25,282 nt of DNA from a virus. The notes under the pieces are model-generated. The model ran no database searches and was not told the origin of the DNA. It was given only the letters and a program-made list of their open reading frames with translations. Below, in pieces: positions 13,886 through 22,468 of this stretch. The stretch spans positions 1 through 25,282 of IMG/VR virus record IMGVR_UViG_3300035698_025752. One strand, given 5' to 3'. A program made the translations under genes and the position numbers. Every line of letters starts with the position of its first letter. Positions within the stretch are counted from its first letter, which is position 1.

Positions 13886-16800
13886 TTATCCTATCTCACA
13901 GAATGCTACCTTTTCTGCTGAATTATAACCAGGTGAAAATCCAGGACTTGATCCTCCCCCACCACCACCTGTAGTTGAACTATTAATCATATTTGTATTA
14001 GAGCTTATTATAGAATTCGTTGATAAGATAATAGCTTTTGTTTGAGTCTGTCCTGTTTCTTCAAGTTTAGAAACTACCAATTTTGCAGATTTCTCAGATA
14101 TTTTTTCAGCCATGTTTTTCTCAGATTCTTTTTCTCTTGCCCTATTTTTAGCAATTTCGTTACCCCATTCTCGAGAGGCACGATTCGTTGGTGTTGGATT
14201 TTCTGGGTTGATTGCTCTTTCAAGATCTGTAGATAAAGTCCCTCCGCTAATTTTCTTTGCAATAGATTTTATACTTGTATAAAATTCACCAATTACAGGA
14301 ATTTTTGTTATTGTTGAATCTAATTTGTCTCTAAGCCAGCGATATGCTTTCATTATTGTAGAAATTGGAAACAGTGCTGCCATTATCCCTTCTTGAGCTG
14401 CTTTCTTTAGTTTTTGCATCCAATCAGCAGTAAAAAATTTAGTAAATACATCTTTCAAGGAGTTTATCATTTTCATAATTGCATCCCAAATTCCACCAAC
14501 TACATTTTTTAAGGCAGTCCATATTTCCCCAATAAATCCAGGGGTTGATAAATAAATATCTAATTTTTTATAGAGAAATTTTGTTAAAATCCAAAAACTT
14601 TTTATTCCCTCTTTCATGAAATCATAAGGGAATTTTACAACTTTCCAAATTGAAGATATAAGTTCTTTTGCATCTCCTAAAGCTTGACTAAGGGCTTTAG
14701 ATATATTTTTCCCTCCAACAAATCCTAATATACCGCCTGTTAAAGCTCCAAAAGCACCACCAAGCAATGTACCGAAACCAGGAATAAATGAACCAATACC
14801 GGCACCAATTGCAGCTCCTTTCATTGTTCCACGTGCAGTACCCTTTAGACCAGAATCTGTTCCGCCCAAAAATCCTGAAATTCCCCTAGCAAAAATTCCT
14901 CCAATAAATCCTTCTGGATCTTTTATAGCTCGTATTGCATCACCAATACTCATGACACCACCAATTAAAAGACCTCCAGCTCCAGCGGCTGCTTTTCCTG
15001 CCAGTTTTGCTCCACCACCGATTCCCCACTTAGCAAGACCGCCTACTCCCCCAGCTGCGAGAGCTGTTTGACCACCAGCGAAAGCTCCACCAATTGATCC
15101 GGCAATCCCTGATCCTAATTTTAGAGCTCCACCTCCAAGTATTAATCCAAGCCACTTAGCAAGTTTCCAAACTGGAGAAAAAAGATTTTTAAGAAAGCCA
15201 AAAAGGATTGGGAACCAACTCCAAATTTTCTTTCCCATCTTACTGAAATAGCCTTTTAATGCACCTAATTTGGATACTTGTTCTTTTGCTTTTTTCTTTA
15301 TTTGATCAAGTGTCCATAATTTTTTCTTTTCTGTTTTTACTCTATCTTTAAAATCTGCAGAAGCAGTTTTTGCAGTTGCGGCAATATTTTGTGCCATACT
15401 TGGTGAATGAGGTCCTTCTCTTTCTTCTTGATTCTTTTTTAACCTAACAAGTTCTTGCAAACTAAATAAGATATCTTTTCCTCTTTGTTTTGCTTCTGCT
15501 TTTGTTCCTTCTACAGTTCTATCACCCATCACTTCGCTTATATTTTCTCTGGAGATTCCCGCTCTTCTAGCAATCCTACCCGGTCTAAATAGATCACTAA
15601 GACTTTCAACCCCAGCATCTCTTAAAGATTGTTTATCTAATTCAAGAGCATCAACAAATGCATCAAATGCTTTTGTTTTAAATGGAACTGTACTTCTACT
15701 GGTCATAATTTCACGAATTTTATCAAACCATGTATAAGTTAAAGATGTTCCTGGTTTTATTTCTCTTCCAACTGCAGCTTCTGCTGATGCTTTAGTGTAG
15801 AGTGCAATATTATCTAATTTTGGCATACCTTTTGTATATAATATAGACAAAAGATTAACCATTTTCATATAAACATTATCTGTTGCGGTTGCTCGTCTAA
15901 CATCTGATGAATATCCGCCTCTGGCTCCAAAAAGCATTTTCCACGGAGCCGTTAAGACAGTTTTCATTGTTTGACCGAACATTAACATAGATCTAAATGC
16001 TGGATGTTGAAGAAGAGTACGTTGCCATGCAATTTTAAGTTGGGATGTTGTTCCTACCATTGCAACTTTTAATTCTAATGTAGCTTTAAGCAATCTCTCT
16101 TGCCACGATTCTACTCTTGGATTTCTTGCTCTTTGAAATTCATCAATAAATGTAGCTACTACATTTTTCTGTGTTTTTTCTCTTTCAACAACAACTGTCT
16201 CTAATCTATTCATTGTTTGAGACATTAATTGTATACTCACACCAAGACGTTTTGCAATTTCTGTACTTCTTGATTCATCAATTTCTTTTAGCAATTTATC
16301 AATAGGTGTAATAACTTCAGCAGCATGAACTTCAACCAGACCACCTTCTTTAACATAACCTCCAGTTTGAAGTTTTGGAGGTTCTTTTTCTATTTGTTGT
16401 CTTAAACCACTAACTTCAGAAGTAACGGCTCCAAAATCTTCTCTCATGTTATATTGTTCAGCTTCTTTTCCTTTTTTAAATATTCCTGCAACTGAATGAC
16501 CAGCTTTTGATAATCCTGATGATACAGCGTCACCAATTTTATCTTTAATTCTTCGGCCAGCTTCTTGAAACACATCCGTTTCCATAAATTTTGCTGCAAA
16601 GTAGCCAAAGAGCGGAGTAGCCTTTGAAAGAGCCATAGCGATTGTATTAGTTTTATTAATACTTATATCTTCTCCAACTGCTTTACTATATTGTTTGATT
16701 GCATCAGATGATGCGTTAGCAGTGTCTACAGTGATATTTTTAACGCCAAGAGATAATTGTTTAATTGTATTACCTAATCCTTTGATAACTCCAGAGTATG

Positions 16801-17044
16801 CTGATGCAGTATCGCTTGTAAATTCGCTTCTTTCAAATTCGAGCTGTTTCATTAATTTTTGCTGTTCTTTTGTTAACGAACTGATCTCATTTGAAACTTG
16901 TAGTCTTTTTTTGTTTTGCTCTTGAACCAGATCATCAACTGATCTGTGGAGACTACTAATGCGTTTAGCTCTATCGCTAGCCAATTGTGAAGACCCTTCT
17001 TCTAATATCTTAGTTCCGGGCATCATTTTTTCTTTATCAGCCAT
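13886..17044 (-). CDS. Tape-measure protein candidate
   Basis: This is the longest protein in the window (1052 residues). Its features are those of tape measures: a helical/coiled-coil N-terminus (1-120), the phrase GGYVKEGGLVEVHAAEVITP (about 228-247), which matches the GG-x-V-x-x-GG...VH-x-E-V motif common in tail tape measures, long helical stretches, and a strongly hydrophobic glycine/alanine-rich region (about 640-800). The C-terminus is rich in Ser, Thr, Asn and Gly (STNSIISSNTNM, TTGGGGGGSS). If each residue spans about 0.15 nm as in extended helical tape measures, the tail would be near 158 nm. AAGGAG lies about 6 bases before the ATG. A zinc-type metalloprotein gene follows upstream, which may be relevant if the tape measure is cleaved. 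Confidence 0.72.
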   Translation of the reverse strand: MADKEKMMPGTKILEEGSSQLASDRAKRISSLHRSVDDLVQEQNKKRLQVSNEISSLTKEQQKLMKQLEFERSEFTSDTASAYSGVIKGLGNTIKQLSLGVKNITVDTANASSDAIKQYSKAVGEDISINKTNTIAMALSKATPLFGYFAAKFMETDVFQEAGRRIKDKIGDAVSSGLSKAGHSVAGIFKKGKEAEQYNMREDFGAVTSEVSGLRQQIEKEPPKLQTGGYVKEGGLVEVHAAEVITPIDKLLKEIDESRSTEIAKRLGVSIQLMSQTMNRLETVVVEREKTQKNVVATFIDEFQRARNPRVESWQERLLKATLELKVAMVGTTSQLKIAWQRTLLQHPAFRSMLMFGQTMKTVLTAPWKMLFGARGGYSSDVRRATATDNVYMKMVNLLSILYTKGMPKLDNIALYTKASAEAAVGREIKPGTSLTYTWFDKIREIMTSRSTVPFKTKAFDAFVDALELDKQSLRDAGVESLSDLFRPGRIARRAGISRENISEVMGDRTVEGTKAEAKQRGKDILFSLQELVRLKKNQEEREGPHSPSMAQNIAATAKTASADFKDRVKTEKKKLWTLDQIKKKAKEQVSKLGALKGYFSKMGKKIWSWFPILFGFLKNLFSPVWKLAKWLGLILGGGALKLGSGIAGSIGGAFAGGQTALAAGGVGGLAKWGIGGGAKLAGKAAAGAGGLLIGGVMSIGDAIRAIKDPEGFIGGIFARGISGFLGGTDSGLKGTARGTMKGAAIGAGIGSFIPGFGTLLGGAFGALTGGILGFVGGKNISKALSQALGDAKELISSIWKVVKFPYDFMKEGIKSFWILTKFLYKKLDIYLSTPGFIGEIWTALKNVVGGIWDAIMKMINSLKDVFTKFFTADWMQKLKKAAQEGIMAALFPISTIMKAYRWLRDKLDSTITKIPVIGEFYTSIKSIAKKISGGTLSTDLERAINPENPTPTNRASREWGNEIAKNRAREKESEKNMAEKISEKSAKLVVSKLEETGQTQTKAIILSTNSIISSNTNMINSSTTGGGGGGSSPGFSPGYNSAEKVAFCEIG

Positions 17045-17053
17045 TTAAACTCC

Positions 17054-17992
17054 TTATAATCTCATTATCCCTTTTAATGCTTTAGATGTATGACGTTTAT
17101 TTTCTGATAGTATAGCTATAATTTCAGATGGATATATAAGTTCTTGAACACAAATTGTTGTCAAATTTTTCATAGCAAATGCTTCTTTATATGTAGCATA
17201 CATTGGAGATAGAATATGAGAAAATTTACGCCTTGCTTGAAAAAAAGCATTCATATTGGTAATAAATACTTTCACTAATACTATATAATCATTTAACATC
17301 TTTTCAAATGTATCGCTTTCTAGTTTGGTTATACTTTTTAAAGATGTATGTAGCATCTTATGATATTTAATTAAATCAGAATTAGACATTTTGCTTGTTG
17401 TTTTTTCTAAACCACTCAAAAAAAGAATCGTTGGTATAGTTTTTTTAGAAGATAATTCTTTTGGATCAAATTGAAATATTTTAGACCACAATATAGTATA
17501 AAATGTTACAAGTTCATTTACATACAGATTTACAAATCCGTTCCCAAGTTTGTTCGCTAACATATGCATACATTCATGAACTGTAAGTTCTGCCATAAAA
17601 TTATTAGAAACAAAACCAAATATATTAGCAGTATTTGAGATTAATACAAAAATTTTATCCTTATCTGGAGCATAGAATCCCATAATACTTTTACTACTTG
17701 ATGGAGTGAATAGTTTCCAAGCTGAAAATCCAACCACTCCTTTTGTAATAAAACATGGAATTATTTTTTGTTCGTCAAATGTAAGTTTAGTAAATTTATT
17801 AATCGCGTTCTTTGTTCTACCGCTTTTTCTTAGAGCTTTAATAAAACTTTCTTTTAGGCTTAAAGATGAATATAAAATAATGGAATCAAGTTTTGCAACA
17901 GGTTTTAATCCAATTGGAAAAGCGAATACCTCATTAATCTGAGGTGTATCTGGATCATCCCATATAAAATTTGATAAATCAATTTTATCCAT
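17054..17992 (-). CDS. HExxH putative zinc metallopeptidase
   Basis: The 312-residue protein has HECMH at 139-143 in a helix (AELTVHECMHMLANKLG), the zinc-binding and catalytic HExxH motif, preceded by the strand DKIFVLISNTANIFGF as is typical of such peptidases. A glutamate in VNELVTFY (E160) lies 17 residues beyond the second histidine and could be the third ligand of a gluzincin-like site. There is no signal peptide; hydrophobic NIFGFVSNNFM is short. The start ATG has AAGGAG 6 bases upstream, and that site overlaps the terminase TAA, so the two genes are coupled. A role in virion protein processing or host-envelope penetration is possible. The motif is clear, but HExxH alone does not prove activity, and the family is not identified. 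Confidence 0.65.
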   Translation of the reverse strand: MDKIDLSNFIWDDPDTPQINEVFAFPIGLKPVAKLDSIILYSSLSLKESFIKALRKSGRTKNAINKFTKLTFDEQKIIPCFITKGVVGFSAWKLFTPSSSKSIMGFYAPDKDKIFVLISNTANIFGFVSNNFMAELTVHECMHMLANKLGNGFVNLYVNELVTFYTILWSKIFQFDPKELSSKKTIPTILFLSGLEKTTSKMSNSDLIKYHKMLHTSLKSITKLESDTFEKMLNDYIVLVKVFITNMNAFFQARRKFSHILSPMYATYKEAFAMKNLTTICVQELIYPSEIIAILSENKRHTSKALKGIMRL

Positions 17993-18001
17993 AGTAACTC
18001 C

Positions 18002-19642
18002 TTATTGTTGGTCATATAAACTAAGTATATCAACGAATCCTGACATCTCATTCATATTGTCTTTAACATGTCTCATGATACCTTCATTTGAATGATCTAA
18101 TGGAATAGAAATATTACTTCCTATAATACTACTCATATCTTCAGTAAGAGCAGAATGTTCGTTAGAGTCAATTAATAGAGGTGGATCGTATTTTCGTACA
18201 TACATAACAACAGCTGTTGATAGTACCAAGTCATCATGACATCCTGAATCTGCTTCAACTCTACCAGAAGTTTTTGTAACTAAACCAGCTATTTCTAATG
18301 CTAATCTTTCTGATTTTACACTTTCTGGAAATTGAGTGATATATGAATATAGAGCATCAATCATTAAAGGTCTAGTTTTTGAGTTTGTTGAAAGGCCAGG
18401 TAAAATGGTTTGTTTCCCTCGTTTTTCTTTATATATCATATGTGAGAATTCGCTATTATTCAGTTGTTCAACAACTTGGTTTCCATATGAATTTGATTCT
18501 ATAACAATTAAACCCGGATATTGTGCTGCCATTACCTTTACTACTTTTACATAATCAAGCACTTTACATTTTCCACGATATTCAGCAACTTGCTCCATAG
18601 TTTCATAATCCCAAACAGTCATGGCAGATTTGTCTTCTCCATGTTCAGGGGCAGTATCTACACCTGATATATAATATCTTCCTTGAATTGGATTTGCAAA
18701 TCTCCAAACTTCTCCATTGAAGATCTTCAGTTTTTCTATAGGTTTTTGAACAGCATCTTGAACTTTCTCAACTGTTTCTGGTTCAAAGAATGATCCCTCT
18801 GCTGGTAAGAATTTTAACTCTAATTCTTGTGCTATTTTTCTTTGATCATTATCAAACAGTTTACATTGAGTATTGTACCAATCGGGATCATCTGCTAATT
18901 CTGGAATCATTTTCCAGTGAATTACAAATGGTTCAAATATATCATCTCGTGCTACTGCATTTGAGTATCGTTTAAAATACCACTCTCCAATACCAACAGT
19001 TTTGTTTGGCGTAGATAAAACAACTGTACCAAAAGGAACATTAGCTTTTTTTGCTTGCATTTGATTTGTAGAAAGGGCTGGCACAAGTGAAGTCCATGCA
19101 GTATCAATATGATGAACAAATGCTGCTTCATCAATAACTAAGAAAGTAATTGCTTTACCACGAAGAGTTTTATCAGGAGCATTTGGGTTAACAGGTGAAG
19201 CAAATACTTTTGATCCATTGGTTAAGATAAATGATTGTTCCGTTCTCTTTGCAAATCCTCTTCCTAAAGGACCTCTTGGAGGTTTCATCCATTCAGGAAG
19301 TTTTTCAACCATTCCACGAATAGCTCTTGCAAAATCGGTAGCTTCCTTTCCATCTTTTGAGATAATTCCAATAACAACATTATCATAAAAAACAGTTAAC
19401 CAGGCAGAATATGCTTGTATAATTGTTGAAATCCCAATCTGGCGGCTCTTTAAAACTAAAACATACCGCTTTGCTTCAACAAGATTGATTAACTCTACTT
19501 GTTTTCGATACGGAATTAGATTTATATCCCGTCCTGGAACTTCAATTAAAATATATTTTCGGCAAAAATAATCAAAGACTGCCTTACATCTAAGATATTC
19601 TGTAATATATTTATCTGCCAAACCCTGCAATTTTATTCCCAT
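18002..19642 (-). CDS. Terminase large subunit
   Basis: The 546-residue protein is the packaging motor ATPase and nuclease. The ATPase half has KSRQIGIST (65-73) at the Walker A position, Walker B VIDEAAF (169-175; E172 catalytic) and the coupling motif LSTPN (209-213). The nuclease half has GVDT (D329), VIESNSYG (E382) and CHDDL (D470, D471), the acidic triad of RNase H-like terminase nucleases. Length is standard. The Walker A lacks lysine at the usual G-K-T/S position; K65 sits at the N-terminal end instead, as in lambda gpA-type deviant P-loops. The ATG has AAAGGAGT 7 bases upstream. It heads the minus-strand arm terminase, metalloprotein, tape measure, cap. No small-terminase candidate was recognised here. 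Confidence 0.95.
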   Translation of the reverse strand: MGIKLQGLADKYITEYLRCKAVFDYFCRKYILIEVPGRDINLIPYRKQVELINLVEAKRYVLVLKSRQIGISTIIQAYSAWLTVFYDNVVIGIISKDGKEATDFARAIRGMVEKLPEWMKPPRGPLGRGFAKRTEQSFILTNGSKVFASPVNPNAPDKTLRGKAITFLVIDEAAFVHHIDTAWTSLVPALSTNQMQAKKANVPFGTVVLSTPNKTVGIGEWYFKRYSNAVARDDIFEPFVIHWKMIPELADDPDWYNTQCKLFDNDQRKIAQELELKFLPAEGSFFEPETVEKVQDAVQKPIEKLKIFNGEVWRFANPIQGRYYISGVDTAPEHGEDKSAMTVWDYETMEQVAEYRGKCKVLDYVKVVKVMAAQYPGLIVIESNSYGNQVVEQLNNSEFSHMIYKEKRGKQTILPGLSTNSKTRPLMIDALYSYITQFPESVKSERLALEIAGLVTKTSGRVEADSGCHDDLVLSTAVVMYVRKYDPPLLIDSNEHSALTEDMSSIIGSNISIPLDHSNEGIMRHVKDNMNEMSGFVDILSLYDQQ

Positions 19643-19758
19643 ACTATACTCCTTTATTTTTTGTTCTAATTATGGGAAGAGTTCTAGATCTATATATATT
19701 AATTAATGAAAAGGAAAATTTAGTTTTTTTAAAACCAATTTTTTAAGGGAGGTAAATA
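19643..19758. promoter_or_regulatory. Terminase upstream control region
   Basis: On the minus strand this region carries ATTAATATATATAGAT (19703 to 19688), identical to 3621-3636, and TTAGAACAAAAAATAAA (19669 to 19653), which matches 16 of 17 positions of the element upstream of the HAD gene. The second element is followed directly by the ribosome site AAAGGAGT and the terminase ATG. The shared pair suggests a common promoter type. No ordinary -35/-10 pair was convincing. Confidence 0.5.
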
Positions 19759-19848
19759 ATGAATATATTATTTGAAAGTATTAACTTTTGCAAAAAATGT
19801 TTTACCCTTGCTGGCGTTATAAGTAATCATAGAGTCAAAAAAAATTAA
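19759..19848 (+). CDS. 29-residue CxxC mini-protein (possible)
   Basis: A short plus-strand ORF encodes MNILFESINFCKKCFTLAGV and then ISNHRVKKN. AAGGGAGGT lies 6 bases before the ATG, a stronger ribosome site than many larger genes here have. FCKKC gives a CxxC pair that could bind metal or form a disulphide. The ORF runs opposite to its neighbours and ends in one arm of a hairpin whose other arm holds the stop codon of the convergent hub gene. The arrangement suggests a real transcript, but no promoter was identified and no homologue is known to me. Chance occurrence of a 29-codon ORF is not excluded. Confidence 0.45.
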   Translation: MNILFESINFCKKCFTLAGVISNHRVKKN

Positions 19849-19874
19849 TGGGGGCTTCCCCATTAGTTCTTTTT
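19837..19874. terminator. Bidirectional terminator with stop codons in its stem
   Basis: A perfect 8-bp stem, TAATGGGG (19846-19853) with CCCCATTA (19858-19865), and a 4-base loop. On the minus strand it is followed by A and T8 (19845 to 19837), a canonical terminator for the hub gene. On the plus strand it is followed by GTTCTTTTT. The stop codons of the hub gene (19865-19863) and of the plus-strand mini-ORF (19846-19848) form the two ends of the stem. Confidence 0.88.
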
Positions 19875-21146
19875 GTTGGTTCTAATAAGGTTAATTGTCG
19901 CTGTAGTTTGCCAACTCCCAGCCGGTCTTCTAAATTTTATAATCGAACTCCATAATATATATTTCCCTTCCAAGTCATTGTATTCTAATGTTTGTGGTTT
20001 AAATTTTACACACTCTCCAACATCAATTAAATTAATAACAGGCAAATTTCTTTCAAGATTTAAACTAATACTTGAAAGATCAGACAGCGATCTTCCAAAT
20101 CTTGAGTTGAATGGGGTTGCGCTTTCATTATATCCAGTATCTTCATTATAATATTTTTTTCTCTGAGCTGCTTCATCAATATAAAGTTTGGTATTTTTTT
20201 GGCTGTAAAATAGAGAATATGTCTTTGCTACAGTTTCTAAATTTTGTACAATGAGAGATGCAATTGTATCCTTGGGTTTAATAATATGATTAATATCTGT
20301 AGCTAATTCTGCAAATTTTGCATTTCCAGCATAGTCAGTACTAATTGTATCATAAGTATAAAATGTATCTCCCTTCAAACATTCTTTAAATATTTCATCT
20401 TGTTTTTTGGATGATAGTCCAGATGCTAACTGATATATAGTGAACGCTTGACTTTTCTTTAATTTTTGAGTTAAATTCTTTATATATACAGTTTTATCAT
20501 ATTGACAAAATACTCCAGGCGTTCCTAAGAATAAACCAAATCGTTGATCTAGAAAACCATCAAATAAATCGTTGCTTTTTGTATTGTATTCTTTTATAAT
20601 TTTGTAAAATGTCGTAGGTGGAATACAAACTTGATCAATTACTTCTGTATTTTCACCATTTGAGTCGAATTTTAATGTAGCACCTACATCGGATGATAAA
20701 GATGTTAAAACATCTCTAATAGTTTTCCCAATAAAAATGTCATTAACAAATGTTGTCATAATTTTGAATGGTTGTCTTGCAACCGTTGTTACCTTTAGCG
20801 GAGTTCTGTCTCTTACAGACATTGCTCCAACTTTAGATGCCTCAGTTTTTTCAGTTAATATAAACTCAGATTTAACATACATTAATTCAATATCTAATTT
20901 TGGTCCCGGAAATGTACTTTCTCGATATAAAATTATCGAAAGTTTGATTGGTTCTCCACCAAAAATTTCTTCGATGATAACATCATTTGGGTCAAGAGAA
21001 AATACCAAGTCAACAACTTGATATGAAGTAGATAGAGATGACGAAAGATCCACAGAAACCAGATCATTTGTGTAATCTAAGTCTTTGATTTTGACTATTA
21101 AATCATATAATCTATTTTGTTTATAATATGCTTTGGGTTCTGCCAT
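19863..21146 (-). CDS. Baseplate hub protein, gp27-like
   Basis: The 427-residue protein resembles phage baseplate hub proteins that form the ring under the tail tube (gp27/gpD-type). The N-terminus is a beta barrel (RLYDLIVKIKDLDYTNDLVS; LDPNDVIIEEIFGGEPIKLS). Residues ~130-240 (PFKIMTTFVNDIFIGKTIRD, DQVCIPPTTFYKIIKEYNTK, FDGFLDQRFGLFLGTPGVF) match the family's V-x-x-x-F...tF.A..yl..rf G.y.g.p segment. The C-terminus (IDVGECVKFKPQTLEYNDLE GKYILWSSIIKFRR split in two) resembles the end of the second barrel where the hub protein folds back. AAAGGA precedes the ATG. The gene has its own terminator and lies just after another, so it may be transcribed alone from the GGAACA element at 21158-21175. 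The call rests on remembered patterns. Confidence 0.58.
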   Translation of the reverse strand: MAEPKAYYKQNRLYDLIVKIKDLDYTNDLVSVDLSSSLSTSYQVVDLVFSLDPNDVIIEEIFGGEPIKLSIILYRESTFPGPKLDIELMYVKSEFILTEKTEASKVGAMSVRDRTPLKVTTVARQPFKIMTTFVNDIFIGKTIRDVLTSLSSDVGATLKFDSNGENTEVIDQVCIPPTTFYKIIKEYNTKSNDLFDGFLDQRFGLFLGTPGVFCQYDKTVYIKNLTQKLKKSQAFTIYQLASGLSSKKQDEIFKECLKGDTFYTYDTISTDYAGNAKFAELATDINHIIKPKDTIASLIVQNLETVAKTYSLFYSQKNTKLYIDEAAQRKKYYNEDTGYNESATPFNSRFGRSLSDLSSISLNLERNLPVINLIDVGECVKFKPQTLEYNDLEGKYILWSSIIKFRRPAGSWQTTATINLIRTNKKN

Positions 21147-21157
21147 TCACTTTCATC

Positions 21158-21175
21158 CTTTATTTTTTTGTTCCA
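21158..21175 (-). promoter_or_regulatory. Possible promoter element GGAACA-A7-TAAA before the hub gene
   Basis: On the minus strand GGAACAAAAAAATAAAGGA (about 21174 to 21156) resembles the terminase leader GAACAAAAAATAAAGGAG. It directly follows the U-tract of the preceding terminator and runs into the ribosome site. Part of the similarity is simple A-richness, so it is a weak case on its own. Confidence 0.35.
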
Positions 21176-21209
21176 AAAAAATGACGGGGTTATTAAGTCC
21201 CGTCATTTT
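21175..21209 (-). terminator. Intrinsic terminator between unknown gene and hub gene
   Basis: An 11-bp stem, AAAATGACGGG (21178-21188) with CCCGTCATTTT (21199-21209), and a 10-base loop. On the minus strand it is followed by a T7 run (complement of 21175-21181). It ends the transcript of the gene at 21217-22143. Confidence 0.9.
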
Positions 21210-21216
21210 AACTATG

Positions 21217-22143
21217 CTATGATGCTTGTAGTTTTTCTAAGACTTCATACATCCTTGTTGGAATAACGAGAACGCTTTCTGCAACATTCTCAAGCATTCT
21301 TTTAATATTAAGACTTGGCTCGAAAGCACTATATCTAACTATAGCTAAAAACATAAACCACGATGAGGGAAGTGGTGGAGTTTCCCCCTCAGATTGTGGG
21401 ATTAATTCTTGTAGAAATTTGACCACATCTTTACGCCTCTGTTTTCCAATTCCTTCAATTACATCAAGTGTAGAAAGCATCTGATGTTCTGTTAGTTGAG
21501 TTTGGAAACTTTCTGTAATCATATCGGTAATGTGTTCTGTAAATACTTCCATATAAGATGAAACTACAGAAGACATTTGCGTATTTGAATTTACAATATG
21601 GACCTGTCTCATTTCTCCAAGATTAAATGAGAAAATAACTCTATCATTATTGTGATATGTTGCAATACCAAAAGAAATACTTGCCGCTTTTGTTCCGTTA
21701 TAACTATTTTCCAAAATTATTACTGGCGCAATATCTCCTGCTTCAGGTATATTCTGGCTGCTTTGAATTATAATCTCATTTCTCATTCTTGTTAAATCAT
21801 AAGACATAATCGGATTTTCTACAAGAATTGGTATACCAACTTCTTGGATCGCATTTCGTATTTCTTGATTTAAAACATCATTTCCAATAAACTGATAAAA
21901 ATCTGACACATATCCGCAATATTGATATCCAAGCTGAGTTGGAGATTTTGTATATATTGCCATTATTGGAACTGCTAATCCATCAGTTTCATGTCCACCG
22001 GATAGATCAGGTTGGTAGGTTTGCCTGGTAGATAATTGTCTATATACAACTTCCCCATATTGATCTGAATATGTAAATAAGAGTTTATGAAGTTGAATAT
22101 CTAGCCCCATTTCATTTGCTCGTTGCGAGAACGGAGTCCTCAA
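21217..22143 (-). CDS. Unknown protein, weak resemblance to DUF932-type phage proteins
   Basis: The product is 308 residues from a TTG at 22143-22141, chosen because AAGGAGGTGAT lies 4 bases upstream; the GTG inside that site cannot serve as start. The middle phrase GDIAPVIILENSYNGTKAAS followed by ISFGIATYHNND recalls DUF932-family proteins, in which G-D-x-x-x-P-x-x-x-x-N-S-x-D-G precedes a G-x-x-R-x-x-C-S-N-G segment, but here the CSNG part is absent (FSFNLG). The C-terminal third is helical (VVSSYMEVFTEHITDMITES; VEGIGKQRRKDVVKFLQELI). The stop is followed by a strong terminator. It overlaps the 118-residue gene by 32 bases. Function is unknown. Confidence 0.7.
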   Translation of the reverse strand: MRTPFSQRANEMGLDIQLHKLLFTYSDQYGEVVYRQLSTRQTYQPDLSGGHETDGLAVPIMAIYTKSPTQLGYQYCGYVSDFYQFIGNDVLNQEIRNAIQEVGIPILVENPIMSYDLTRMRNEIIIQSSQNIPEAGDIAPVIILENSYNGTKAASISFGIATYHNNDRVIFSFNLGEMRQVHIVNSNTQMSSVVSSYMEVFTEHITDMITESFQTQLTEHQMLSTLDVIEGIGKQRRKDVVKFLQELIPQSEGETPPLPSSWFMFLAIVRYSAFEPSLNIKRMLENVAESVLVIPTRMYEVLEKLQAS

Positions 22144-22468
22144 TTGAATCACCTCCTTCTTCTATGAGAATTTTTGATATTTTTTTAACTAATTTAATTT
22201 TAAGTCCCTCTTGAAACATTTCTAGATTTCCTTTGAATACAGCAGAGGCTATCATTTGCGACATAAGATCTATCACAGTGCCAAGTGGTCTTGCCCCCGT
22301 TATTCCGTGTCTGCTTTTGAGTATATTTATTGTTCCATTAGATTCTATACTTAGGATTATATTTGCATTATATATTTTAGTGCGAAAGAAGTCAGGAGGA
22401 TTTATACGATGTGTATGTCCTGGCATTTCAGATAATGATAATTGATAAGGCTCATTCTTTTGTGTCAT
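22112..22468 (-). CDS. Small unknown protein, intact member of a tandem duplicate
   Basis: The 118-residue product contains PGHTHRI near its N-terminus, then FFRTKIYNANIILSIESNGT, TVIDLMSQMI and a C-terminal helix EMFQEGLKIKLVKKISKIL. I recognise no family. The same sequence plan is split over the two small genes immediately upstream (22559-22750 and 22452-22562). The ATG has AGAAGGAG 8 bases upstream, and that site is in the coding end of the 36-residue gene. Its 3' end overlaps the next gene by 32 bases and carries that gene's ribosome site. It probably belongs to one coupled operon running from the HNH gene to the terminator at 21175. Confidence 0.68.
   Translation of the reverse strand: MTQKNEPYQLSLSEMPGHTHRINPPDFFRTKIYNANIILSIESNGTINILKSRHGITGARPLGTVIDLMSQMIASAVFKGNLEMFQEGLKIKLVKKISKILIEEGGDSIEDSVLATSK
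22148..22158 (-). promoter_or_regulatory. Near-perfect Shine-Dalgarno site selecting a TTG start
   Basis: AAGGAGGTGAT on the minus strand is a near-complete match to the 16S rRNA 3' end. It lies inside the coding end of the upstream gene, 4 bases before TTG 22143-22141 (8 bases from GGAGG to the start). Confidence 0.75.

Noticed and set aside
14740-15130. Glycine/alanine-rich region of the tape measure as a DNA repeat array
   Set aside because: The repetition is in amino-acid composition only; no regular DNA period was visible.
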